Source of the DNA: Cyanidiococcus yangmingshanensis
Taxonomy: Eukaryota > Rhodophyta > Bangiophyceae > Cyanidiales > Cyanidiaceae
Reading direction: 5' to 3'
Length of the DNA stretch: 64,000 nucleotides
NCBI GenBank assembly: GCA_013995675.1
Contig: VWRR01000009.1
Coordinates: forward strand, 434,001 to 498,000
Numbering within the stretch: position 1 is the stretch's first letter; each line of letters opens with the position of its first letter. This document shows, in pieces, positions 29,801-40,085 of this stretch. The notes below the pieces were generated by a model that saw nothing but the letters and a program-made list of their open reading frames with translations, was not told the DNA's origin and did no database searches. The translations under genes were made by a program, and so were the position numbers.

Positions 29801-30582
29801 GCTATCTGCACAGCCCCGTCCACAGTCCAATTCCCGAAAGAAAGCCAACCGTCCCCGGACGCGAACAGACCCGTCGAGCCGTCCAGCGTGGCGTCTCCGG
29901 CCGAATCAGTCAAGACGCCCCATGGATTCCAGTTGTTGAGACTCGCTTGAAATTCGCGACCAACTGCGGTGATCGTGAGCGTCACCGTGCCGCTCTGAAT
30001 CACCGAGGCAGCTGTGGTTGCATTGGCCGTCGCCAATATACTCCGCAGAAAACCTGGTCGAACGCGTTCAAAAGAAAGCATCAGCTCGTCACTCGACCAT
30101 CGCAGCAGATAAAAGTCACTGGTGTCGCGTACGCGCACCAGCAAGCCAGCTGCGCCATCGCCGAAGGAAGCATTGACCGCAACCGTGGCAGTATAGTCGC
30201 TCCATTGCGCTAGCGCAGTATTGTTTGCGTCAAGTACAAGCGATCCAGAAAAATTCGCCGCCTCCAAGAGCGTCGTCGCCGTCTCACTCGTATTGCGCAG
30301 CGGAATAGGTTCATAGAGCAACGATCCGTCGCCGAGGAGCGTCCAGTTCGCCCCAGTGGCAACCTGTTGACTCGCGTCTTGTATCACGATTGCCTGAAGA
30401 TCTCCATACGGCAGACTGCAGGGGCAACCGCTGACGTTCAAGACACTCGAAGAAAATAGGGCAGAAACCTCGACAGACTGCCGTTGCAGCAGCGAAGCCA
30501 ACGAATGCCCTAGACAAGAGCAAAATATTACGAGCAACAGTCCTACGAGAGATACAAGCCTTCCAGGGAATCGCTGTCGCAT
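26821..30582 (-). CDS. Membrane-anchored Sec1/Munc18-family fusion protein
   Basis: One uninterrupted frame of 1253 residues from the ATG at 30582; upstream codons use only a TTG. Residues 1-29 are a classic signal peptide (MRQRFPGRLVSLVGLLLVIF then CSCLGHSLA). Residues about 30-405 form a Ser/Thr/Asn-rich ectodomain with many N-glycosylation sequons (NVS, NWT, NTS, NFS, NNT, NAS) and a beta-rich stretch (SDFYLLRWSSDELMLSFERV) resembling LamG/concanavalin-type folds. Residues about 409-435 are a transmembrane helix (LVSGVVVSIVLSLVALAGIL) followed by RRHRSQKLSKERR, a stop-transfer signal. From about 500 to the end lies a Sec1/Munc18 domain: a WDTLVLDARCAQILSAV start, RLLLIDRAADPITPIRHDLA with VHDVL, and the terminal FFIGGLSHTECRLADTF and IGGTHLTSPNAFLRDL. 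SM proteins clasp SNAREs and are normally soluble, so a type I membrane form is unusual. Confidence 0.78.
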   Translation of the reverse strand: MRQRFPGRLVSLVGLLLVIFCSCLGHSLASLLQRQSVEVSALFSSSVLNVSGCPCSLPYGDLQAIVIQDASQQVATGANWTLLGDGSLLYEPIPLRNTSETATTLLEAANFSGSLVLDANNTALAQWSDYTATVAVNASFGDGAAGLLVRVRDTSDFYLLRWSSDELMLSFERVRPGFLRSILATANATTAASVIQSGTVTLTITAVGREFQASLNNWNPWGVLTDSAGDATLDGSTGLFASGDGWLSFGNWTVDGAVQIAATPVPAEQMMGPVPSPVGVPAQITPLNDTSGIRLAYTLYFPIMNISEFTSAMDVVIRSALDTRLGFQTTWLVGKRPGSVYADYYSLVPNSSPYAQENGTALASDQLRSYVCNGGLTFDTGVNATCPNDTIAVTRIVPPPLSKSSGGSAAGLVSGVVVSIVLSLVALAGILLYVYRRHRSQKLSKERRMQLENDEEREQAKSSALSITALSSACGMAVLEESSPRSQQHPRSDGTVGMRFESPPKRCTNSVREALRAHLLASMLGHHRPKHGRWDTLVLDARCAQILSAVCRFSELAAHGINAVESLEQVLQLKHFSARTNTIFLITGDDVSLAHVAQVCASLSPRASSPSKASMSQRRSDTLLLTIRPMTSPLLDMIRGSLCSAQANLYVQELCADVLAIDDYAFSLELPEVFGIFYGRNAAPTSTLPQRNEIASSLKRECTRVGVQLAACLRILGLGMPKIEIHTTHVASNVAMGIADAVRSVLDEDGTLTTVLAAAPAAERAQNSARVRPPNSSQRHRNIRLLLIDRAADPITPIRHDLAYDAFVHDVLASVDDATNSGLAAKPHRKLLTAGSSVGSSPSYGTADDPTWLRLRYLRIHEAVASAHAELDRFLAGSATACSLADHEAGVAPHSRAARRGPVDASSDEAAVAAYHQVVERLSFHLEQLEKCTALFQSRSIATIMDVESMLVSGRDANTGRRVRRADQQQRIETLLNHPSVEPSAKLRLLLLWVACRGADANLLVRWIAKAQIDDRGRCALRAFIECLRAERHSTEAIKRLWRARDGAPLLVEILSRCASTATSADSVQAATGAATVSAPPTALRSTARRLVETRQSPSSRTRQTRTPGVDAFISEDGVSDSSALRGIDLDIDAAASLRSSARNASHAALPEAVDTVSSCTATASAMHRANSGISRNSERRNMSAASTNSSSASAVVVVFFIGGLSHTECRLADTFARQMPNIDIYIGGTHLTSPNAFLRDLAGLFHETKEEA

Positions 30583-31903
30583 GGGATCAAATGCCTCATC
30601 CGCAACGTGTACGTACAACTTGCTCCTCCAACGTGTACGTCGTTGTCGTCGTCACAGACCAGCAACAAGAAAGAGAGAGGGAACGCATCCTGAGACTCGT
30701 TCGCTCGCGACGACTCTCTCGATCGACCGAGCGGAGAGGGACTGGCCCCCGCGCTGCGCCAGCCCCTGCGCCGCGCCGTGTAACGGTCGCCGTTAGGCGC
30801 GCGCCGTCGGCGATCGATGGGCAGGGCCAATTTCGATCTGGCGATCCGGCACGCATCCCGAGGATCGGATCGGATCGGATCGGATCAGGATGTCACGGTG
30901 TTTGTGTGACATTTCCGAGGTCTTGTCGAGCGATCGCGACGATCTCCCTGTGCTGTCGCGTGGGGACACAGCATCCGATCTGATCGAACGGCAGATGTTT
31001 GTTGTATAGAACTGATCGATCGAATGGAAAGAGCACCTACTTGATAGATTCGTAGTTTCTGGTTGAACGATAGATGTTTGTACGGAATCTTATAATTTGC
31101 TCGCGTCCAAGGGATTTCCTAGCATTGATCATGTCGAATGGACGGGGCTTGCATAAACAACGGCTTGTCTGGAGGTCGAATCCGGGCCCAGATGCATGGA
31201 CACCGTTGAGCATCCTCGTATGACGGTGGCAGCACAGACAGAATCGCCCCAACGGCTGGATTTTGGTCCGTTTTTCGGCAAGGTCAGATGCTTGGCTCAG
31301 AAGATGCAGCGATTCAAGCATGTTGGTGAGCGCTCCTGTTCATGTGACCATTCGATTAAATACGCGCTGAAGAGGACGTTTCTCGGTGCAGGGCTATAGA
31401 TCATGTGTACCGTTTGGATACGGTTGTGGCATGCACGTTGTGCGTGCGCTCGGTAAGCCAAAGCGTATCATCCCAAACGGGTCACATTCACGAACAGCAT
31501 TGGCCGAGGTTGATGTGGCCAGTGGATTGTCGACGCTGGAGAGGCAAAGACCAGTAACCAGTCGGAAAGCGCACCCCGAACCAATCTCTTGTTAAGCGCA
31601 GTTCCCGAGTCTGGCAATAGCGACCTTTTGGTGACCGCATGGTTACGCGGTTTCTTTATTGTATGCTCGAGCATCAACATTCGGATTGCTCTGAGCGCTC
31701 GCTTCAGAGGGAACCCGATGTCTCGCAAGCTTTAATCGAAAAGAAAGATCAAACGACACTGAAAAGCGTTCGGATTCTCGACGCGCTCCAAAGAAACTAT
31801 GCAGCAAAACAGCCATTCCTGTATCTACTGGTTGATTTTATGACCCAAGAAACATGAAGCGATAGCTGCGATAACGAGGTACCGCTCGCTCTCGACTCGC
31901 CAC
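30583..31903. promoter_or_regulatory. Divergent-side spacer with GGATC repeat tract
   Basis: About 1.3 kb upstream of the fusion gene. It contains five GGATC units at 30862-30886, about 280 bp upstream of that start codon, and a GATCG-rich neighbourhood up to 31025. Open frames here (30591-30983, 31386-31595, 31639-31857) look like chance. The fusion-gene promoter should lie in it. Confidence 0.4.
30862..30886. repeat. GGATC pentamer repeat, five units
   Basis: GGATCGGATCGGATCGGATC continues to five units. A similar GATCC-rich string (CCGATCCGATCC at about 38902) stands about 250 bp upstream of the ADP/ATP carrier start. Whether this is regulatory is unknown. Confidence 0.8.
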
Positions 31904-34148
31904 CTAGTTCGGTCCGTGCACCAGCCCGGAGCGAGCATTCGTGTCATCGTCAAGTTCAAATCGCGCTTGGACACGCTCGCCATGATTTGTTCCTTGCTTG
32001 GGGGATTTGGTGGGTCGCGTCGGCAGGGAGCCGTGTTCCGTCAGCACCGATGATGTCATCGGCAAGTATGCAGTCTGGGAATGTACCGGGAACCAGACCC
32101 ATGCAATCGAGGTCAGGACCAGGAAGAATGCAGCATCCCCGAAAGCACCCGTGCCGAGACCCGGATATGGACCTATCAGCCAAAAGAAGCGCCAGTTCTC
32201 ATCAGTGAGTCCCGTGACACTCTCTGATGCTCTCCAGTTGAACGCGATCACGAACACAGTATAAATGATCCCCAATCCAGCGAATGCAGCGAGAAGGACC
32301 ATAAATAGGCGAAAATTTCGTCGCTTTTCTGCTTGGCCACGGTTGCTCAGCACAATCCAGGTTTGTCGAAGCTCTGCCACGATCCAAAAATAGAACAAAG
32401 TCTCTAGGCACGCAACCACAAACGTTACGGGAAGCAGGAGAAGAAGCCTCGCGCGTTCTACGTGTGCAAGCGTCTCCAGATTTCTAGCGTCCCAGCGCCC
32501 AGTGTATACAGAACGGCAAACCATTTCAGTTGCAGCAACTTGTGGGCAGGCAACTTGGGGCTGATCAGTTGCAAACCCATTCCTGCTGCCAGAAGCAGCA
32601 CCTTCGGTCAGGGTATGGCGAAAGGTGGCAAGCAGGTCGCCAACCATGGCCATGCCGCTTGGTGGACAACAGACGCGCGCGCCAGAACGATTCGCCCAGT
32701 GATAGACCTGGTAATGAAGAAAGGACTCAAACAGGCCGAGCATCAGCAGGAATGTCGTAGCATGATGCGCGATATGCACGATAACCATCCGGGCATAACA
32801 AGTGAACACCCACATTGCAGCCGTCGCGAGATAGAACAGCGTGATCCAACCGTAGAAAGGAAGAAGCGGATACAACTGGGCAGGCCAAATAGCCATGTGG
32901 ATTCTGCCACTCCATAACGAGGCGCATGGTGAGGTTCGCCCCAGTACAGCAGGCCACCAAAAGCTCATGAATTCCACCTTGGTGCACCGGAAAGGTGATG
33001 GTGCCGAAATCGATTCTCGACATCGATGCTGGCAGCACCACCTTGTAGCGATACACGTCCGTGGTTGATGCTTCAGTTGAAACACTTCGAGATGCATTGG
33101 CTCTTTGGAGGTACCCCTCATCGATTGGTGAGCTCGCTGGTGCCCCACGCCGGTCCAGTGCAGCCACCGGAGTTGTCACGTTCTGAGAACCGACTCGATT
33201 GCACGCTGCATGGGTTCCCTGTTGTTCGTGTTTTGTAGCAAGCCGTTGGTATCGAACACGATTCAACGTCGTCGAGAACACCCTCGAGACTCGCCGCAAG
33301 GTGGATACAGGCTTAGAAGCACCTTGGCGCAGGGGCTCGGGTGCTGTTCGATAATCTTGTGTCGATAGGGTTCTTAGGTCCAACGACTGGAAAGACGATT
33401 CCCCCGCCTGACAATCAGGGGCTATCGGCCGCATCCGCATCCATTGAACGAGACTCTGTAGCACCGCTTGTCGGGGATTCTGAACGACCTTCCGTTGTAC
33501 TTGCGGTTTGATGAAGAGGCCTCGAGACAAAATCCTCTGCGAGTTATCGTTCCGCGAGTACTCTCTATGCTCCGGACTTGCTGTCTCTTGGTCAGCGCTA
33601 TGTTGATGAAACCGAGAGCACGCGTCGCCGTGATCATACGACGACGGCTGGTATGCAGGCGAACACCGGCTCTGAGCGCGGCGCGGGTCTCTCGCCAACC
33701 TTTCACCCGGAACATCATCCCCTAAACGGTTGATCGCTCGACGCTGTAACGTGGGCAGCGTCACCGCTGTCGTAGCAACAAGTACCTCGCCCGCATTTTC
33801 GGCTGAGCAACCGGGAATCAAAACGACTTGAGGGTCATCGACTACATCTGGAGGGCAGCAATACTGAACAAGAGCATCTCTTTGCGGTTCTCGATATCCA
33901 ATATGCTGCCGTTTCGTGCCGGGGTAAAAGACAAACTCAACTTGAGTGGGTATCTGTTCTCCTGAAACCTTTCCGTCTGAGCGCGACAAGCGTCCGTAGA
34001 GCCGCAGCTCCGCTTTGGTCTGAGAAGCGCCAACCCTCTGTTCGACTTGGAACGCCCCGTCGCTCAGCAGCCAACAGCAGCTCGCTTCGCCCTGTTCAGA
34101 ACCGGTTCCGAACACCAGTCGCTCCTGGAGTACAGATCCAGTATACAT
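31904..34148 (-). CDS. GOST-family seven-helix protein (TMEM87/GPR107-like), split frame
   Basis: Golgi/endosome seven-transmembrane proteins with a luminal beta-domain. The first frame (ATG 34148) encodes a 420-residue luminal part with Cys-containing segments, the RYKVVLPASMSRIDFGTITF region and the pre-membrane motif LTMRLVMEWQNPHGYL. At about 32885 the reading moves +1: removing one G turns GYLAC into GYLPAQLYPLLPFYGW, the exact family hallmark at the start of helix 1. The second frame then gives the helices: ITLFYLATAAMWVFTCY, IVHIAHHATTFLLMLGLFES, LLLLPVTFVVACLETLFYFW, the conserved AELRQTWIVLSNRGQAEKRR, and FMVLLAAFAGLGIIYTVFVI through to VLTSIAWVWFPVHSQT. No signal peptide is visible at the chosen start, so the real amino end may lie upstream in another frame. 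Confidence 0.8.
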
Positions 34149-35295
34149 ACTTCACTGTATGCAGTATAAACAGAGCCAAAACGCAGAGACATCCCGCAAA
34201 GGCTGGCAGCCGCATGCTGTCTCAAGCAGAGCCTAGTGGGCGGGCTCCAAGCCTGAAACGGTGGCGGCCAGGAGGTTCGCTCGTCTTCCGCGAGGTGGCT
34301 TTGCTCCGCCAAGACAACGGCGGGTCCTCGTATCACAAACTCCAGCCGTTATGAAGCGTATCGTCTCGTATAATGACTCTCTCGCTTTCGTAGGCAGAGA
34401 TACAGAGCGATGTCGTTAGAGGACGTAAGCACATTGGGGAGGAGGGAGAGCCAAGCGGAGGCGAACGCCGGGAGTCGATTTCGGGTTCGGCGGAGCGAGC
34501 AGATCGTCAGTTTACCGGAGTGGGTGTAAGCACCGCTCCCGATGCGCAAGTTGTAAAAGAACATGGCTACACAGATGCTGAAGTTGTATTGGAAGCGGAG
34601 GCAGGTGGAACTTCTTCGGCAGTTGTGTTTGGTGAAGACTCTACAAAGCCCGCTGTTCGGTTAAGTCCGAGAGGCACTGCCGCTGAGTCAGGGCCTCCAC
34701 TGAAAATGGATCTTGTAGGGCTCGCACCTGACCAGCAGGGAATTGCACAGAGGGAAAAAGTGACGGAGGCTGATCAACTACGCTCACCAGTGCCACGACA
34801 CGAGTACGCTTCGTCGTGGCCGTTGAGCTGGGGCGTCGAACAAGGCGCTCAGCGTTCAACGAGCGCAGGTTTCAGCACTATCGAGCAAGAGCATCATGAC
34901 AGCGAGGAATCGGCACTGAAAGCGAGCTCGCTACTGCATACCAAGGCCGCCAGAATCCGGTGTCCTGCACACGAGCCCCATGCTTGGGGTGGAGTCATTT
35001 CCGTTGAACGTGAATTTTGAAGAGCACGACTCGCCCGAGGCCTACGGTGGTATTCGTGATGCATTCATCGACCGACATCGTGCGCTGCCGGGTCATTGTC
35101 ACTTGCCACCTACTCTGGACGTTGACGGGAATGTCCAAAATGACGCTCGGCTTGATCTCGGCAGAGCTGGACCGACAGCTCCGAGTCCGCTTTCGGAGCC
35201 TCCTCAGGCACTATGTTCACCAGACGCAGCCACTAGAGACAGTCATGGCGATAGAGCACTTTGTCGTTCGGAGCAGACAATAGTGCTTGGATCGG
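34149..35295. other. Spacer or possible amino-terminal extension of PFKFB
   Basis: Upstream of PFKFB two coding-like frames follow one another on the plus strand: about 34520-35020 (acidic, Ala/Glu/Ser-rich) and 34980-35384 (VNFEEHDSPEAYGGIRDAFI ...). They pass one to the next by +1 steps in the same direction as the other broken genes here. They may be an amino-terminal regulatory extension of PFKFB, as plant enzymes have, but I recognise no carbohydrate-binding motif. The first frame has only a GTG start. Treated as unproven. Confidence 0.3.
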
Positions 35296-36787
35296 ATGCA
35301 CCTGAACGAGGGGATTGCATCCTCGGGGTCAGACGCTTTCTCGACCGCCGATACGCAGACCAAGCGGGTGTGCAGTGCGCTTGACCTGCCCGAGATGGCC
35401 ACACCTGCAGGCCAGACGAAGTACATGGTCCGCAAACTGGTGATTGTCATGGCGGGCCTACCAGCTCGTGGAAAATCTCATATTGCTCAACAGGTTGCGC
35501 GGTATCTGAACTGGCTGGGGCCATCGGGCTGCAATTTTCAACGTTGGTGTAATGCGTCGTCGCCTGATGAAAAGCAGTGACTGCGATGCCTCTTTTTTCT
35601 CTCCTGAGAACGAGCAGGGTATGCGGCTACGTTGGGAGTTTGCTCGCCAGACGCTCAATGAAATGAACCAGTGGCTCTTTGATGAAAATGGCCAGGTTGG
35701 TATCTATGACGCAACCAATAGCACCAAGACTCGTCGCCGTTTTGTTCGAGAGTACTTGGAGAATTTGGGCATTCGAGTTCTTTTCTTGGAATCTATCGTG
35801 AATGATGAGCGCATCGTCGAGCAGAATATCCTCGCAACGAAGCTCAACTCGCCTGATTACCGCGACCGTGATGCCGAGTACGCTGTACGAGACTTTAAGA
35901 ATCGACTGAGGAATTATGAGCGAGCAAACGAGGCCATCACCGAGGACGAGGGCTGCAGCTATGTCAAAATCATTGACGGTGGCAAAAAATTTGTACTGTA
36001 CAATCTCAAGGGCCATCTGCAGAGCAAGATTGTCTCCTATTTAACGAGCGTGCACATCATCCCTCGCCTCATCTACTTGTCTCGTCACGGCGAGAGTGAA
36101 TGGAACGTTACTGGTCAGCTTGGTGGAGATCCGCCTATAACTCGGCGAGGAGAAGCGTATGCAAAGCGTTTGAGTGAGTTTCTCCAGCGGGAATTCCGAG
36201 GTAGATCCCCACCAACGGTGTGGTGCTCGCAGCTGCGACGCACCTGGCTGACTGTCCGTCACATTCCCACCGATATTTGTATCTGTTGGAGATCTTTGAA
36301 CGAGATCAATGCCGGTATCTGCGAAGGCATGACCTATGAGCAGATTAAGCGAGAGTTACCCGATGTCTGGGAGGCACGCAAAGCCGACAAGTTACGCTAT
36401 CGCTACCCCGGCGGTGAATCGTACCTCGATGTGATCCATCGAGTAGAGCCCATCATTCTTGAGATCGAGCGCCAGACCAAACCACTGCTCATCGTGGCTC
36501 ACAACGCCATCATTCGCAGCATCTACGCTTTCTTCAAGGGCCTCAAGCAGGAGCAAGTGCCATACGTTGATATTCCGTTGCATACTTTGATCTGCTTGCG
36601 AACGAGACCGTACGGTTGCGATGAACGTCGGTACAAACTGCTCCGCGATGAAGTACCGTTAGACCGAGCACGCACCCCGGAGCCCAGTGACTCGGAGAGT
36701 CACCCCGCAGCGACATCGCTCTCACCGGCTTCCAGTTGTGGGGTGGCGGAGCGTGTCTGGTTTGATGACATCGAGAGCATTCCCTGA
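35296..36787 (+). CDS. PFKFB: 6-phosphofructo-2-kinase / fructose-2,6-bisphosphatase, split frame
   Basis: A bifunctional enzyme that makes and destroys fructose 2,6-bisphosphate, the signal that sets glycolytic flux. From the ATG at 35296 the kinase Walker A is [19 protein letters not shown]. At about 35521 the reading moves +1: removing one base of GGGGCC restores [19 protein letters not shown]. The second frame continues [52 protein letters not shown] and [20 protein letters not shown]. The bisphosphatase half has [13 protein letters not shown] (catalytic His), [38 protein letters not shown] and [16 protein letters not shown]. Both halves keep their key residues, so a working dual enzyme is expected if the break is not real. 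The short carboxyl tail is Ser/Pro-rich and could be phosphorylated. Confidence 0.92.
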
Positions 36788-37671
36788 GTGCAGAGAAGCG
36801 ATGTTTTCGGCCATGATTGGAGCATACGTGACGTTCATTGCAGTTCGCAGATGAGCGACCATGGCATCATGGTGCCCAGGCAGCGAGTGCTCTCGGAATA
36901 CCTGTCTGGCAGTTTCGCTGGCAACTTGGCGACAAGACTTAGTGCTGGCCGACATGATTCCGTTTTCAAACCATCCCATGAGGTAGTATCTTCAGTGCGC
37001 AGGATCGCTGCTACGACAAGTTGCAGTCGAACGCGCCAGTGCTTTCGACGCTTCCGCTCGGCACTGGACGGCTGACGTCGAGCGTCTTCTGATTGAGGAA
37101 TAGACCATACTGTGGGCTCCTGATTCATTGCAGCAACGTTCGATATAAAAGATAATTGACTGACTGTTGCTGAGATAAAGTTTGAGCACGCGACGAGGGT
37201 GATGGAGCGCTCGCTATCGCGGTGCAGTGTGTCTCAATGAATTCGTATCAGCCATAACCATGACACTCCTTGCGATGTAGACGTTTCCTGCAGGCTCCAT
37301 AAAGCGCACATCGGAGGCCAATGGTATCGTAGTTGCCGAATACGCAACTCTAGCGGTGTTTCGTGCATCGCCGACATCGCAGCCGTTCGGATACGAGACA
37401 ATAAAAACATTTTTCGAGGATGCAGTTGAGCGCGGACCGAGGATCCGGATCACCATGCCGACATGAAACGCTCCAACCAGAGCAGCGCACGACAAACACC
37501 ATTTCATACCTTGGTACTAGACGGTACGTTTACAAACCGAGGCTACTCCCAGTTGAACAGCATCCAGATCGCCGTTTGAAGAAGGCTCGAGTGCCGAGAC
37601 CACCACGAACTGTGGTGATCACTGTCCGAGCACTTGATCAGCAACACGCCCTCTTTCTTTCTGGGCACTGC
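36788..37671. other. Convergent spacer, PFKFB and ADP/ATP carrier
   Basis: About 880 bp between converging genes. The open frames are short and antisense to the carrier or domain-free. Nothing else recognised. Confidence 0.45.
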
Positions 37672-38657
37672 TCATTTATACATCACTGCCGTAGGATTGA
37701 TAATCTTCTTAAATTCATCATAGAGGACAAGAACAAAAGCTCCCCCTGTGCCTCGAAGAACATTGGAAAAGGCACCACGGAAGAGCGCCCCCGTACCTTC
37801 GTTCTTGATAATCTTGGTCCAACAGTCCAGCGTGCCAGTGTACTCGCGCTGGCCAACTCGACCGCTCTGCATCATCAACCGGCGACGAACCGTATCAAAA
37901 GGATAACTGATGATGCCCGCCACAGTGGTCACTGTCTGCGCGATCAACCAAGACTGCCAGACGGGTGCGTTGCGCGGGTCCCTCAAAAGCATCGCCTTGG
38001 CCGTGTCAAAGAAGCCAAAGAATGCTGCCCGATACACGATAATACCCTGGATACTGACACCAAAGCCCTGGTATAGACCTCGAAGACCGTCGCTCCGATA
38101 GATCTTCATGATGCAATCGCCGAGGCCGGTGAATGCGCGATCCTTACCCTTCCCGACATCTGCAGCCAGGCGGGTCCTCGCAAAGTCCAGCGGGTACACC
38201 ACCAAAAGGGATGTGGCACCTGCCGCTCCACCGCTCGCCAAGTTGCCCATAAAGAAACGCCAAAACTGCTTATCCTTGTCTACACCTGCCAAAAACATCT
38301 GCTTGTACGTATCCTTGAACGCAAAGTTCAACGCCTGTGTTGGGAAGTAACGCAGCACAGTTGGCCAAGTTACCCCGCCAAAGCGACCAAAAGCCCTGGT
38401 CCCGCACCTACTCGGCGGAACGTATCAAAGATGCCATGATAGCGTTCCTCCGGCTTCAACTGCGGGTTGCTCAACGAGATCTGCAGAAGCAGTTTCACCC
38501 GCTCAATGGGCGCGACCGCCGTTTTGCTGATGGCGCCAGCAACACCACCAGCGGCTAGATCCTTCAAGAACGAAGACACCGAAGTCTTGGCCTTTTGCTT
38601 CGCCTTCTGCACCTGTTCGGCACCCACAGCAGCCTGTTGTTTCGTTGCCTCAGACAT
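37672..38657 (-). CDS. AAC: Mitochondrial ADP/ATP carrier, split frame
   Basis: The inner-membrane antiporter that exchanges matrix ATP for cytosolic ADP. From the ATG at 38657 ([10 protein letters not shown]) the first repeat has [20 protein letters not shown] with [10 protein letters not shown] (the PxD/E-x-K/R signature). Two +1 steps about 46 bases apart follow. Removing one base at about 38405 gives [16 protein letters not shown]. Removing one at about 38359 gives [19 protein letters not shown]. Both products align without gap to human ANT. The second and third repeats then read through, with [19 protein letters not shown] and [25 protein letters not shown] is the carrier-specific hexapeptide (usually RRRMMM). 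Length after correction is about 327 residues, normal. The gap-free match shows each step is exactly one extra base. Confidence 0.95.
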
Positions 38658-40085
38658 GAACTGCAGAGAGCGTTCGCGACGTACACAGTCGTCCTTCGAC
38701 GCAACACCACGATATGTCGAACGCGGAGCCGTATGGCGCACGACGACGCATGCTGGCCATGCGTGTCGGCCGACGCCCGGCGGTTGGGCCCCGACCGACG
38801 ACGGCGACGGCGCGCGTGACGATGACGCACGAGTGGCCATCGTTGACGCGGGCGTGCGGCCGCCGCCCTGATATCGTCTTGTGAATCGATGCATCCATCG
38901 ACCGATCCGATCCGGTCCGATTCGATCGACGGGACGCACATCCATTGCACCGGCACGCAGGCGCAACGCCGTGAGATGGCGATGCGCGCGGGGCCATGAA
39001 TACACTTGTCCGAATGATCCCTGTTTATCCATGTTCACGAGTCTTGCCTGCATGGTGTGGGTACCCAAATTGCCCTGTGTCTTGGCGAGAGTGGTCATTC
39101 GTTCATGGCGGTGCCTAGGGTAGCGCGAGCGAGCGCACCCGTCGCCGTATGTGCTCGCACCAGGATGGGATCTCGCGGAGGCGACCCGATGAGCGCTTCG
39201 ATTGCGGATGTCGATGAACACGACCACGGATGTATGGTGAACGCTGTTGGAGCGTGTTCTGGGTGCATCACTCTTTCGGGGCGCTCGAAAAGTCGCATTC
39301 GTCTGAATCTGACGGGCTCTGACGCACTGTCAATGGTGCTCGATGCACACAAGCACACGGCGGCTTGGGAGCGTGCATGTGCCGATCCTTTCGTTCCTGT
39401 TCGGCTGGCGGCGGGCCGGCAGGTCGATGCCGGGAGTTGTTGGTGGCGGCGCACGACACGATCCGATGAAAGCGTGCTACGGAGCCGTCTACGGGTGACC
39501 AGCTTGATGACACTTGAATACGGACATGGAACGGAACGCCTCATCATAAGGTGACGGCTCTGTACGAGCAGAAATACTGAATATTATTTCCGTCCACATC
39601 GTCCAGAAAGCTCTATATGGGGAAACAAACCTACAGCACCGAACGGGACGCCTGCTTTCGTAACGTTTCTCAAGGTACTAGAACAGGAGCATACCCTTTC
39701 TTCTGTAGTAGATCGCAATACTTCCGCCCTCACGAGTCGATCATGATAGATCCCACTAGGAAAAGATCCCTCTTGACACGACCATTTGTAGATCACAGCG
39801 CATCGGCATTCACGATTCGATCGCAACAGATCCCGTTGGGAAAAGACCCTCGCCGGCGCGCGAACGCTTGCCGCCACAGGGCCGCGTGTCGAGATGCAAT
39901 CGCGACCGTTCCGCGTCCAACGGCACGCATCCGCGCGAGATATGTGTGTGCGTGCCGTTTTCCAACGAGCCGTTTGGCGCGGACCAGTAGTGTTGTGGTC
40001 CAGATAGAAACGTGAGTGCTCCTAGGCGGAAAAGTGAACTTCTTGTGCAGAACTTATCAAATTCTTGTGTATTCCTTTTTAGGAA
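38658..40085. other. Divergent spacer, ADP/ATP carrier and RSH
   Basis: About 1.4 kb between two divergent genes. Notable content: a GATCC-rich string at about 38902-38930 and a degenerate direct repeat at 39731-39852. Open frames in both directions (38370-39227 continuing upstream of the carrier ATG, 39057-39554, 39095-39547) are Arg-rich and overlap each other; I regard them as chance. Confidence 0.4.
39731..39852. repeat. Degenerate direct repeat, two copies, 80-bp period
   Basis: Copies at about 39731-39771 and 39811-39852 share CACGA-TCGATC, then AGATCCC and GGGAAAAGA-CCCTC with several differences. They stand about 230-350 bp upstream of the RSH frame. This may be a decayed duplication or a pair of binding sites; no evidence decides. 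Confidence 0.6.

Noticed and set aside
31165-31190. A GGTCGAATCC string like a tRNA T-arm
   Set aside because: The loop lacks the TTCRA core and no other arms fold around it; permuted tRNAs, known in this algal group, were considered but no partner half was found.
38658-39227. Amino-terminal extension of the ADP/ATP carrier frame
   Set aside because: The extension is Arg/Pro-rich and unlike any carrier; the ATG at 38657 gives a normal start directly before the first repeat.
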